The notes below the pieces were generated by a model. The model saw only the letters and a program-made list of their open reading frames with translations, was not told where the DNA came from and did no database searches. The translations under genes were made by a program, and so were the position numbers. Positions 54,268 to 64,000 of a DNA stretch of 64,000 bases are shown here, piece by piece; the stretch's first letter is position 1; each line of letters begins with the position of its first letter. Location: positions 22,216 through 86,215 of the forward strand of contig JBCBNX010000016.1 of assembly GCA_039821555.1 (NCBI GenBank). The letters are read 5' to 3'. The DNA is from Bacteroidota bacterium. Lineage in GTDB: Bacteria; Bacteroidota; Rhodothermia; Rhodothermales; Rubricoccaceae.

Positions 54268-54971
54268 TGGACGAGGCAATGAATCGCACAGACGGCGAGA
54301 CGGCGGGCGGCCAGTCCGCGCCATCGTTGCCCCGCAACACCGCTGCGCCGCCGCGCGCCCTCGTCGCCATTGCGCTGGGGGCCAACCTCGGCGACCGGAT
54401 CGGGCAACTGCGCGCCGCCGTGGCCGCCCTCGACGCGCACCCCGACGTGACGGTGACGCGCTGCTCACCCGTCTACGAGGCCGAGGCGCACACGCTCGAC
54501 GGCACGCCGCAGCCAGCCTACCTCAACGCCGTCGTGACGGCTTCCACCTCACTTGACCCGGAGGCGCTGCTCGACGTGCTCCTCGCCATCGAACAGGAGG
54601 CCGGGCGCACGCGGGCGCACCGCTGGGCCTCGCGCACGCTCGACCTCGACCTCGTGCTCTACGCCGACCTCGACCTTGACACGGTGCGGCTCTCGGTCCC
54701 GCACCCGCGCCTGGCCGAGCGCCGCTTCGTGCTGCAACCGCTCGCCGACCTCGCGCCCGACCGCGTCGTCCCCCGCTGGAACGAGACGGTGGCCGACCTC
54801 CTCGCGGCCTGCCCCGACCGCGCCGCGCTCCGCTGCACCGACTTCGCCCTGCGCGACGACGAGCCCCAGGATGCCAGCCACGGTGGTGGCAGCCACGGTG
54901 GTGGCAGCCACGGTGGTGGCAGCCACGGTGGTGGAGACGAAGAGCCGAGGAGGAATCGAAGCGAGGGTTGA
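54267..54971 (+). CDS. folK: 2-amino-4-hydroxy-6-hydroxymethyldihydropteridine diphosphokinase, His/Gly-rich tail
   Basis: HPPK, which pyrophosphorylates 6-hydroxymethyl-dihydropterin in folate synthesis. It has 234 residues from ATG 54267; an in-frame GTG at 54264 is equally close. After a non-conserved leader the fold begins VAIALGANLGDRIGQL, with SPVYEAEAHTLDGTPQPAYL, AGRTRAHRWASRTLDLDLVL (catalytic Arg/Asp block) and SVPHPRLAERRFVLQPLADL. The C-terminus has an unusual extension with four SHGGG repeats encoded by a 15-bp unit (54876-54935), then a charged end. The tail could bind metal ions or be a slippage product. Confidence 0.95.
   Translation: MDEAMNRTDGETAGGQSAPSLPRNTAAPPRALVAIALGANLGDRIGQLRAAVAALDAHPDVTVTRCSPVYEAEAHTLDGTPQPAYLNAVVTASTSLDPEALLDVLLAIEQEAGRTRAHRWASRTLDLDLVLYADLDLDTVRLSVPHPRLAERRFVLQPLADLAPDRVVPRWNETVADLLAACPDRAALRCTDFALRDDEPQDASHGGGSHGGGSHGGGSHGGGDEEPRRNRSEG
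54876..54935. repeat. In-frame 15-bp tandem repeat (SHGGG) in folK
   Basis: Four head-to-tail copies of AGCCACGGTGGTGGC (54876-54890, 54891-54905, 54906-54920, and 54921-54935 with a final A). Confidence 0.95.
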
Positions 54972-55021
54972 CGCGGCGGCCCATCCACCGCACCTTCTCG
55001 GTCCTCGGCTTGTCGGCACAC

Positions 55022-55036
55022 TGACAGATCCTGTCA
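55022..55036. promoter_or_regulatory. Palindrome TGACA-GATCC-TGTCA, candidate operator
   Basis: Perfect inverted repeat TGACA/TGTCA with spacer GATCC, located 55 bp before the deoxynucleoside kinase start and after folK. It differs in one base from the palindrome at 3614-3628. Confidence 0.45.
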
Positions 55037-55090
55037 CCCCGCGTCGGTATTCTCCCGAGGTTCCTCTCCGTCTTCCTGCCGCTCCGCCCT

Positions 55091-55771
55091 GTGCCCACGC
55101 CGCTCCCCGACCGCCTTCGCTACGTTGCCATTGAGGGTGTGATCGGGGCGGGCAAGACCACGCTCGCGCGCATGCTCGCCGAGCACACCGGCGCGCGGCT
55201 GGTGCTGGAGGAGTTCGAGGAGAACCCGTTCCTGGCGCGATTCTACGAGGACCCGAAGCGCTGGGCGTTCCAGACACAGCTCAACTTCCTAGCGAGCCGC
55301 TTTCGCCAACAGAAGGCGCTGCGCGACCGCGACCTCTTCCAGCAGGCCGTCGTCGCGGACTACACGTTCGACAAGGACCGCATCTTCGCCCGGCTCACAC
55401 TCGACGGCGACGAGATGGCGCTCTACGAGTCGCTCTTCTCGATCATGGAGCCCAACGCGCCCGCACCCGACCTCGTGGTCTACCTCCAGTCGTCCGTCGA
55501 CCGGCTCATGCACAACATCGCGCAGCGCGGCCGCAGCTACGAGCGCAGCATGGACCGCGCCTACATCGCCGACCTCGCCGACGCCTACGACCGCTTCTTC
55601 TTCCACTACGCGAAGGGGCCGCTGCTTATCCTCAACGTCGCCCAGATCGACTTCGTGAACAACGCCGACGACTTCGCTGAACTGCTCCGCCAGATCGTCG
55701 CCGTCGAGGGCACCGGGACGACCTACCTCAAGCCCCCCGCCTCCGACGAGCGCTTCACGATGTTTGGGTAA
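55091..55771 (+). CDS. Deoxynucleoside kinase
   Basis: Cytosolic kinase of 226 residues (GTG start at 55091) that phosphorylates deoxynucleosides for nucleotide salvage. P-loop EGVIGAGKTTLARML is near residue 15, the LEEFEENPFLARFYEDPKRW block near 39, FQTQLNFLASRF near 61, VVADYTFDKDRIFARL near 87, and a lid-like arginine segment QRGRSYERSMDRAYI near 148. It is typical of the dNK family next to folK in Bacteroidota genomes. It is convergent with the universal stress protein gene. Confidence 0.93.
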   Translation: MPTPLPDRLRYVAIEGVIGAGKTTLARMLAEHTGARLVLEEFEENPFLARFYEDPKRWAFQTQLNFLASRFRQQKALRDRDLFQQAVVADYTFDKDRIFARLTLDGDEMALYESLFSIMEPNAPAPDLVVYLQSSVDRLMHNIAQRGRSYERSMDRAYIADLADAYDRFFFHYAKGPLLILNVAQIDFVNNADDFAELLRQIVAVEGTGTTYLKPPASDERFTMFG

Positions 55772-55872
55772 GGGAGCACCTGAAAAGACTGATCCCTCCC
55801 CCCTGGCCTCCTGCGGGTTCCCAACCCAGAAGACCAAGGACGAGGGACCGATAGCAAAGGCCGAGGGCCAAG

Positions 55873-56784
55873 CTAGGCTGTCGTCATGCCCATGCGGGTG
55901 AGGTCGCGCGCGTGGAGGAGCGACTTGCCGAACGGCTTCACGACGAGCACGGGGCACGAGGCGAGCCGGACGGTGTTTTCGGCGACGCTGCCGAGGAGCA
56001 ATCGCTTCAGCCCGGTCAGCCCGTGCGACGCCATCACGATCAGTTCCGCATTGCGCTCGGCGGCAATGTCGGCCAGGCTGGTCGCAGCGAACCCGACATC
56101 CACGTGGGCATACGCGTTGACTCCGCTGGCGCGGAGTTCGCTGACCAGGCGATCGAGGGCCGTGCGGGCGCGCGTGAGCAGCACCTCGGTGTTGCTCGTG
56201 CCCGCGTCGTAGCCGTAGACGTCCGGCCACATCGCGTCGGAGACGACATGGACGAGTTCGAGGTCGGCGCGGAAGACGCGGGCGAGGTCGGCGGCGTAGT
56301 CGAGGGCGTAGCGCGAGCGGTCCGAGAAGTCGAACGGCACGAGGATGCGGTTGTCGGTCGCGTCGTCGGTGTCCAGCGTGGGCGCATCGCAGCGCAGCGT
56401 GAGCACGGGACACGGCGCCTCCCGGACGACGCGCTCGGCGACGCTGCCGTGGAGCAGGTGCGCCACCCCGCGCCGCCCGTGCGTAGCCATCACCACGAGG
56501 TCGATGTAGGCGTGCGCCGCGTAGTCGAGGATGACATCGGCGGCGGAGCTGCCCAGTTCGGCGACGCGGACGACCCGCACGCGGTCGTGCTGGCGCAGCA
56601 TCGACGCCATCCCGTCGAGGTCGTCATCGTCCACGAGGTCGTCGAGGTCGTCGTAGACATCGAGGGCCGTCAGGATGTGGAGTTCGGCGTCGTAGAGTGC
56701 CGCGAGGGCGAGCGCGTGGCCGAGCGCGCTGTCGGCGCAGTTCGAGTGGTCAGTCGGGAAAAGGAGGCGTTCGATCTTCAGCAT
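55873..56784 (-). CDS. Universal stress protein, two UspA domains
   Basis: Cytosolic tandem UspA protein of 303 residues. Domain 1 (about 1-140) opens IERLLFPTDHSNCADSALGH and has the nucleotide loop VVMATHGRRGVAHLLHGSVA with ERVVREAPCPVLTLR. Domain 2 (about 146-285) opens NRILVPFDFSDRSRYALDYA and has IVMASHGLTGLKRLLLGSVA with ENTVRLASCPVLVV. Both carry the G-2x-G-9x-G(S) ATP-binding pattern. An acidic insert (DDLDDLVDDDDLDGM) lies in domain 1. A second tandem USP gene lies directly upstream on the same strand. Confidence 0.93.
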   Translation of the reverse strand: MLKIERLLFPTDHSNCADSALGHALALAALYDAELHILTALDVYDDLDDLVDDDDLDGMASMLRQHDRVRVVRVAELGSSAADVILDYAAHAYIDLVVMATHGRRGVAHLLHGSVAERVVREAPCPVLTLRCDAPTLDTDDATDNRILVPFDFSDRSRYALDYAADLARVFRADLELVHVVSDAMWPDVYGYDAGTSNTEVLLTRARTALDRLVSELRASGVNAYAHVDVGFAATSLADIAAERNAELIVMASHGLTGLKRLLLGSVAENTVRLASCPVLVVKPFGKSLLHARDLTRMGMTTA

Positions 56785-56838
56785 GGGAGGAGGCAGTTGA
56801 ACGTGAGGGAAGCGCGGCAGCTGGCCTACGTTGAGCCG

Positions 56839-57819
56839 CTAGGGCAGGTGCAGGTCGGCTTCGAGGAGCGCCTTGGCATCGGCGTGGACGGCCGCCGCGT
56901 CCCCGGGCGAGTCCGTCGTGGGGCTCGGGCGGTGCGTGAGCACGGGGCACGGCGCACGGCGAAGCGTCCGCTCGGCCGTGCTGCCCAGGAGCACGTGCTC
57001 CAGCCCAGTCAGCCCGCGCGTCGCTATGACGATGAGACGAGCGCCGATCTCCTTCGCCACGGCCGCGATCTCGACATCGGCGCGGCCCACGGCCGTCTCG
57101 ATTCGAATGCCGTCCACTTCAGCGTGGCCCGCAGCGGCGTCGAGGCCGTAGACCGCCTGCGCGTAGAAGCGCGGCATCCGCTTGCGAGCCCGCTCGTCGA
57201 GCAGATGCGTGAGCGTGGTCCCCTCGGCCAGATCGGGGAGATAAAACGCCGGGTATGGCCCCGCGTCAATGACGTGGAGCAGCACCAGCGGCGCGTTCAG
57301 GCGCGTGGCCCAAGCGCGGGCGAGGCGCAGCCCCTCCTCCGACGCCATCGAGAAGTCGACGGGCGCAAGCACGGGGCGGTTGGCCGGGGTGGCCACCTCG
57401 GCCACCGGGTCGGGGATGGTCAGGACGGGGCATGGTGCCGTGCGCACGACCTCTTCGGCGACGCTGCCGAGCAGCAGCCGCTTCACGCCGCGCCGCCCGT
57501 GCGTGCCGACGACCACGAGGCGGGCGTCCACGTCGGATGCGTAGCTGCTCAGCGCCAGGCCGGGCGAGAGGTCGCGGGCGAGCGCGTAGGTGATCCGCAC
57601 GCCGGGCAGGTGGCCCTCAAACGTGCGCCGTACGAAGGCGCGGAGGTCGGTCAGCAGCGAGTCTGCGGGGCGCGCGCGCGCGGTCGTCTGCGTCTCGTCG
57701 GCGTGGACGACGTGCAGCGGGGCGGCGGCGGTCAGGGCAAGCCCGGCAGCCGAGCGGAGCGCACGGGCGGAGGCGTCGGAGAAGTCGATGCCGACGACAT
57801 GGGGGGCGGAAGGACGCAT
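56839..57819 (-). CDS. Universal stress protein, two UspA domains
   Basis: Second tandem UspA protein, 326 residues. Domain 1 (about 5-138) has HVVGIDFSDASARALRSAAG and VVVGTHGRRGVKRLLLGSVA with EEVVRTAPCPVLTI. Domain 2 (about 148-300) has PVLAPVDFSMASEEGLRLAR and IVIATRGLTGLEHVLLGSTA with ERTLRRAPCPVLTH. Both nucleotide loops look intact. The C-terminal 25 residues are an Asp/Ala-rich tail. It is followed by the other USP gene after 54 bp, so both are probably induced together under stress or energy limitation. Confidence 0.93.
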   Translation of the reverse strand: MRPSAPHVVGIDFSDASARALRSAAGLALTAAAPLHVVHADETQTTARARPADSLLTDLRAFVRRTFEGHLPGVRITYALARDLSPGLALSSYASDVDARLVVVGTHGRRGVKRLLLGSVAEEVVRTAPCPVLTIPDPVAEVATPANRPVLAPVDFSMASEEGLRLARAWATRLNAPLVLLHVIDAGPYPAFYLPDLAEGTTLTHLLDERARKRMPRFYAQAVYGLDAAAGHAEVDGIRIETAVGRADVEIAAVAKEIGARLIVIATRGLTGLEHVLLGSTAERTLRRAPCPVLTHRPSPTTDSPGDAAAVHADAKALLEADLHLP

Positions 57820-58157
57820 GGTAGGGACCGGAAGCAGGGACGGAGTTGATTGCTTCCAGAGTAGCCTGCGCCGCGCCTGGCCGGAAGCGGTTCCGACCCG
57901 ATGGCGGTGCCGGGGCGCGTCCCCTCGCGGTGTGGGGGCGGCCCTCGCATGGTCGTGCTGCGTGAGCGACGTGCGGCTCTGCTGGGCCGCACCAAACGAA
58001 TTCGCCCTGCGTGCTCCCTTTCCCGCCGTCTACCGCTGCAAGGTCGCACCGTCCACCGCCCCACTGCCCCACTGCCCCACTGCCGCATTCACAAAGACGC
58101 CCCCGCCGCTCTGGAGCGAGCAGCGGGGGCGTGACGCGTGGGACGCGCTAGGGAGAG
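57820..58157. other. Intergenic region, no gene seen
   Basis: 338 bp. It contains a 10-bp tandem repeat of the type CCCCACTGCC (about 58060-58083) and the terminator of the YceI gene at 58098-58131. Short open frames here have no recognisable content. Confidence 0.4.
58098..58131 (-). terminator. Hairpin terminator after the YceI gene
   Basis: CGCCCCCGCCG (58098-58108) pairs with CAGCGGGGGCG (58121-58131) with one mismatch. In the minus direction it starts 27 bp after the YceI stop and is followed by TCTTTGT. Confidence 0.65.
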
Positions 58158-58799
58158 TTATTCGGCCAGGATTGCCTCGATGTTGAGCTCGATCTCGACA
58201 TCGTCGCTCACGACGAGCTCGCCGCCGGAGAGGGCGCCGCCCCACTTCACGTTGAAGTCCTGGCGGTTGATCTCCGTTTCGGCCTCGAAGCCGATGCGGG
58301 TGTCCTCGTTCATGCCGATCACTGGCCCGAGCATCTCGACCTCCATCGTGACCTCCTTCGTCACGTCGCGGATCGTGAGGTCGCCGATCAAGAGGAACTC
58401 GTCGTCGTCCGGATCGGCGTCCTCGACGCGCGTGCTCGTGAAGGTGATCGTCGGGAATTCCTCGGCGTTGAAGAAGTCGTCCGAGCGGAGGTGGCCATCG
58501 CGGCGCTCGTTGTCGGTGTCGACCGAGGCGACCTGGATCGTGGACGACACGGAGAGGCTCGTGGGCGTGCCGTCGGCAAAGGCGATCTCGGTGGCGAAGT
58601 CCCTGAACTCACCGCGCACCTTGGAGACGCCGAAGTGGCGCACCTCAAAGGCGACTTCGGAGTGGACCGCATCGAGCGTATAGGACCCAGCGGGGACGTC
58701 GAGAAGCGAGGCGGGGGCTTCGGCGGGACGGAGCGTCGAGAACGCGACGACGACGAGGACGGCCGCGGCGACGGCGGCGAGGTAGCGGAAGAAGGTCAT
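58158..58799 (-). CDS. YceI family protein
   Basis: Exported lipocalin-like protein of 213 residues with an N-terminal signal or anchor (FFRYLAAVAAAVLVVVAFS). The YceI fold is shown by GSYTLDAVHSEVAFEVRHFG near 38, VSKVRGEFRDFATEI, STIQVASVDTDNERRDGHLR, DDFFNAEEFPTITFTSTRVE and IGFEAETEINRQDFNVKW. YceI proteins bind isoprenoid-type lipids in a beta-barrel and are linked to periplasmic stress or acid responses. Single gene, with its own terminator. Confidence 0.95.
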   Translation of the reverse strand: MTFFRYLAAVAAAVLVVVAFSTLRPAEAPASLLDVPAGSYTLDAVHSEVAFEVRHFGVSKVRGEFRDFATEIAFADGTPTSLSVSSTIQVASVDTDNERRDGHLRSDDFFNAEEFPTITFTSTRVEDADPDDDEFLLIGDLTIRDVTKEVTMEVEMLGPVIGMNEDTRIGFEAETEINRQDFNVKWGGALSGGELVVSDDVEIELNIEAILAE

Positions 58800-58931
58800 G
58801 GCAGCAAGGGAAAGGAGAAACGGACTCCCACAGCGGAGACGTGGAACGGAAGGCGGGAGGGGATGCCGACTGAGGGATTGACGAGTCGCCCCCTTACTTG
58901 TTCCAACAAACTTTTTCCGTATCGCCTTTTT

Positions 58932-60301
58932 CTACGCGACCTGCGCGGCGTGCGCGCTCTTCTCTTTGGGCTCCAGCGCGCGTCGGGCAGCCCGCAGCGC
59001 GAGCAGCGCCGCTACTGGCCACAGCGGTGCCGGGAACGTCTCGGGCCAGAATCCCCACGTCAGCGCCATGCCGCTGGCCGCGATGGCTGCCGCCCAGAGG
59101 TAGACCCGCCCCCACCCGGGCAGTGCGGCGCGGAGCAAGACCGGCGCCATCAACAGGTGCAACGGCCAGAGCCACAGCAGCGAGAGGTTTGGCCCTGTGA
59201 CGCGGTGCTCCGTCCCGAACCACAGAAACGCGAGGATCGACCCGGCCAGTCCGGCGACCGCAAACAGCAGCGCATCGCCGCGGCGCCCCCAGCGTCCGAC
59301 GACCCGCTTGCGCCGCCAGCCGAGCACCGTGAGCGTACCGCCGACCGCAAAGAGCGCCCACGTCAGCACGAGCGGCCAGTTCGAGGGCGCGGGCGTACGT
59401 CCGGCGTCGCTCGTCCAGAAGAGCGTGTCGGTGCGCGCCACCAGCGGCTCACCGCCGAGCGTGGCGCGGTCGAAGGCGTCGAGGAGTTCGAGCGGGAGGA
59501 ACGTCCGCTGGTAGTCGGTCGCCACGGCGTCGGTGGGCAGACCGAGACCGAGGTTCATGCCGAGGCGCAGCAGCGGCTGCTCGGCGACGTAGGGCCGGAT
59601 CAGGTTGCGGAAGGTCGCGTCGTCCTCGAAGGTGCCCAGCCGCAGCGTGTCGGGCGTGGCGGCGTCCACGGCGTCGACGAGGCGCGTGGCGCAGTTGTCG
59701 AAGAAGAAGTCGTAGCGGTACGTCCGGTTCTCGGGGAGGTAGTTCGTCTCCAGGAGCGCGAACATGGTCCGCACCGCCGTGCTGTCGAGCGCGAGCGTCT
59801 GCTCGACGGTGGCGCGGCCCTGGCTGCGGTAGAATGCCAGCACGCGGTCAAAGTCGGCGACGGAGAGCTGGTAGTCGAGCTGCCCGCGGATGAAGCGGAG
59901 GACGAAGAACGGCTGGTCAAAGTCGAACGTCCCGAAGTTGTAGACGCGGTCCAGGCCTGTCGCGGGGTCCGTGACGCGGAGGGCGCTGTGGCCGAAGATG
60001 GTGTGGACCTGCTCGCGCGGGTAGAACGTGAGCAGCGACACGCGCGCCTGGGCGGACACCTGCGGCACGCCCACCGGCAGTGTCGGGGTGCTCGGCGTGG
60101 TGGTTGTCTGAGCGAAGGCGGGGAGAGCGAGGAGGAGGGTGAGGAGCACGGTGATGGCTCCCCCCGTCCTGCGTCGTCTCCGCGCTGCGCGCTGCGCTCC
60201 TCGGACGGTCCCCCTCACGGGTGAGGGGGACAGTTTTTGGCGATGGGGAGCGCAGCGACCGTCGCCAAAAACGGGGGGAGTCGCCACGAGCACACGTCCC
60301 C

Positions 60302-60305
<4 letters not shown>
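58932..60305 (-). CDS. DUF4105 membrane protein; 5' end overlaps a dispersed repeat
   Basis: DUF4105 family protein. The conserved part reads VSLLTFYPREQVHTIFGHSA, VYNFGTFDFDQPFFVLRFIR, YRYDFFFDNCATRLVDAVDA and is followed by about five membrane helices (residues 330-445). The open frame begins with GTG at 60305, overlapping the glnS stop (GTGA), but its first 49 codons cross repeat copy C and give a non-hydrophobic peptide. The natural signal peptide seems to be the stretch ITVLLTLLLALPAFAQ, with only a GTG (about 60152) available and no basic N-region. The 5' end was probably remodelled by the repeat. The start is therefore uncertain; the stop is firm. Confidence 0.8.
60158..60280. repeat. 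Dispersed palindromic element, copy C
   Basis: Inverted ends CTCCCCCCGT (60158-60167) and ACGGGGGGAG (60271-60280). Central hairpin with 11-bp arms GTCCCCCTCAC and GTGAGGGGGAC (60208-60231). A second hairpin has arms TTTTTGGCGA and TCGCCAAAAA. It lies between glnS and the conserved part of the DUF4105 gene. Confidence 0.88.
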
Positions 60306-62686
<2,381 letters not shown>

Positions 62687-62948
62687 GGAACGCGGTCAGG
62701 CGGACGCTGTCGAGTGGGACGGGCAGGCTGAGCCGACGTTAACGCAGGGCCCGGCGAAAGATTCCGGAGCGCGTGCAAGGGGCGGACGGACAGAGTGGCA
62801 TAATTCACCAAGCATGGCTGCATACTGCTGTCCCCTAAAGGCTTGCGCTTAGTTTTCTCTATCCTCTTGCTGCACACTAGGCATCGAGTAGCCATGTTAT
62901 ATTGCTCCCTAACGACACCGAATTACTGGTTATACCGCTCCCCAAACC

Positions 62949-63707
62949 ATGAGCCCTGCCAGACACCACTATCTGGGAATCGATGAGAGCGACCTAGATC
63001 GTGAGGTGTACCGGATCTTCAGTTTGCAACGGCTCTTGGAACTGCTCCGCTCGGAGCGCAACACCTTAGTCCGTCCGTCTCTCTGGGACGATCCGTTCGA
63101 GAACTACGTGCTCAGCGCCGTCGAGAGGCTGAAGTCAGACGAGAGGTTTTCGATTGGATTCAAGGACAAGCTCTACGGCCAGTGCTGGACTTTGGATCGT
63201 GATTCCGACGCAATGTGGCGGATCTATTCTCCCGACAGGCAAGGCGTTCGTGTTCGGTCTACCATCAGGCGTCTGCTCGAATCCCTTCTAGATACGTCGA
63301 AATCGTACCCTGAACTGAGCTGTTTCATCGGGAAAGTCAGCTACCTTCCCCAATACAAGCTCGTCCAGATGCTGAACGACGCTGGAGGATCGGGCAGCGG
63401 TATCCTTGATCCATCCGGCAGAGGTCAAGCCAGAACGCTGCTTGTGAAGCGCGAGGAATTCAGTCACGAGAAGGAAATTCGGCTTATTCACTTCAGTCAC
63501 GAGGACGACTACTCGTCGGAGATCTATCAGTATCCAATCAATCCAACCAAGTTGATCGATGAAGTCGCCTTCGACCCAAGGCTTAGCGAGGAAATGGTAG
63601 ACCTGTTCTCGGACTTCTTCTATGGTTTAGGCTTTTCAAAGCGCCAGGTTAGGCAGTCACCGCTTTATAAGCTTCCAGACTTGGAGGTAAAGCTTCGTGG
63701 TGTGTAA
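62949..63707 (+). CDS. DUF2971 domain protein
   Basis: Cytosolic protein of 252 residues. YRIFSLQRLLELLRSERNTL and VRPSLWDDPFENYVLSAVER open the fold; LYGQCWTLDRDSDAMWRIYS and FSHEKEIRLIHFSHEDDYSS complete the DUF2971 pattern. DUF2971 genes are frequent in mobile and defence-rich regions but have no established activity. Base composition is visibly AT-richer than the genes before 62.7 kb, and the codons are less GC-biased, so acquired DNA is likely. A second gene of similar composition follows. Confidence 0.82.
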   Translation: MSPARHHYLGIDESDLDREVYRIFSLQRLLELLRSERNTLVRPSLWDDPFENYVLSAVERLKSDERFSIGFKDKLYGQCWTLDRDSDAMWRIYSPDRQGVRVRSTIRRLLESLLDTSKSYPELSCFIGKVSYLPQYKLVQMLNDAGGSGSGILDPSGRGQARTLLVKREEFSHEKEIRLIHFSHEDDYSSEIYQYPINPTKLIDEVAFDPRLSEEMVDLFSDFFYGLGFSKRQVRQSPLYKLPDLEVKLRGV

Positions 63708-63762
63708 CACAGAGCGGTGTATAACCGTCTTTTGTGCGGCCTTCTAATTAACTCTGGAGCGC

Positions 63763-64000
63763 ATGTCTGCTTTCGTCACAACTCAGCTAAACGATCTGGA
63801 AAGGCTTGACTGGGACAATCTTGCTGAGGTGCAAGGTGCTACCCGTCCGATCCTTGAGCGACTGGCTTCGGACAGAGCGGCGTTGAGAGATCTGGTTGAG
63901 GTCAGTCAGCTAGATGACGACGGCCATTCAGCATGGGAGCTAACAGATCACTTCGCAAGGCTTATCCTGGCCAGAAGTGAACGGCTTGGTGTAAGGCTAA
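63763..64000 (+). CDS. Hypothetical protein, truncated by window edge
   Basis: Open frame from ATG 63763 to the end of the window (79 codons, no stop). It reads MSAFVTTQLNDLERLDWDNL, then EVQGATRPILERLASDRAAL and ELTDHFARLILARSERLGVR: helical and soluble. I do not recognise it. It is 55 bp downstream of the DUF2971 gene in the same AT-richer DNA, so the two may form a unit. Confidence 0.55.
   Translation, partial: MSAFVTTQLNDLERLDWDNLAEVQGATRPILERLASDRAALRDLVEVSQLDDDGHSAWELTDHFARLILARSERLGVRL

Noticed and set aside
55912..57849. 645-codon plus-strand frame across both USP genes
   Set aside because: Both USP genes on the minus strand are clear; this frame is a shadow crossing both and their spacer.

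Overview
The window is high-GC, densely coded chromosomal DNA. It looks like a Bacteroidota-lineage bacterium of the Rhodothermales/Salinibacter type. The signs are a giant hybrid two-component regulator with a beta-propeller sensor, a secreted FG-GAP protein with a type IX secretion C-terminal domain, BshB1 (bacillithiol), a ccoN-O-Q-P oxidase cluster, small MGQQQLLLL pilin-like proteins, and few visible Shine-Dalgarno sequences. I found no rRNA, tRNA, CRISPR array, transposase or phage gene. All names come from reading the sequence; no database search was run.

Layout. 1-3.5 kb (minus): GH63-like glucosidase (cut by the window edge) and an SDR oxidoreductase. 3.6-4.4 kb: two unknown small genes, the second AT-richer. 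4.65-6.6 kb: dnaK alone, followed by a pilin-like gene broken by an in-frame TGA. 7.3-11 kb (minus): the cell-elongation pair mrdA (PBP2) and rodA, with a small unknown gene between them. 11.2-18 kb: hybrid histidine kinase/AraC regulator, a single-domain response regulator, and an FG-GAP surface protein. 18.5-24.4 kb: a metalloprotease/propeller/barrel protein, pyrD, and two intact pilin-like genes. 24.6-30.6 kb: an S9 peptidase and a cbb3 oxidase cluster on the minus strand. 30.9-40 kb: DUF368 lipid-carrier translocase, histidine kinase, deoB, a degenerate GGDEF-like protein, RidA, small membrane proteins, and a lysine 2,3-aminomutase. 39.9-41 kb: a PIN toxin with an antitoxin fused to DUF2853. 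41-50 kb: leuS, a COG3541 nucleotidyltransferase, LOG, DUF4442, a spondin-domain lipoprotein, bshB1, and coiled-coil/HhH proteins. 50.6-55.8 kb: a seven-heme cytochrome/TPR lipoprotein, a P460-like lipoprotein, and folB-folK-deoxynucleoside kinase. 55.9-62.7 kb (minus): two tandem universal stress proteins, YceI, DUF4105, and a GlnRS-YqeY fusion. 62.9-64 kb: an AT-richer edge with a DUF2971 gene and a truncated gene.

Most genes are housekeeping or envelope functions. The less ordinary items are: (i) the PIN toxin with its RHH-DUF2853 fusion, translationally coupled to a radical-SAM aminomutase; (ii) a dispersed palindromic element of about 110-140 bp present three times, one copy lying in the 5' end of a gene; (iii) three pilin-like paralogs, one with a premature TGA; (iv) many short tandem duplications, several of which copy a stop codon; (v) an AT-rich, atypical patch inside leuS; and (vi) two nearly identical TGACA-N5-TGTCA palindromes in front of unrelated genes.
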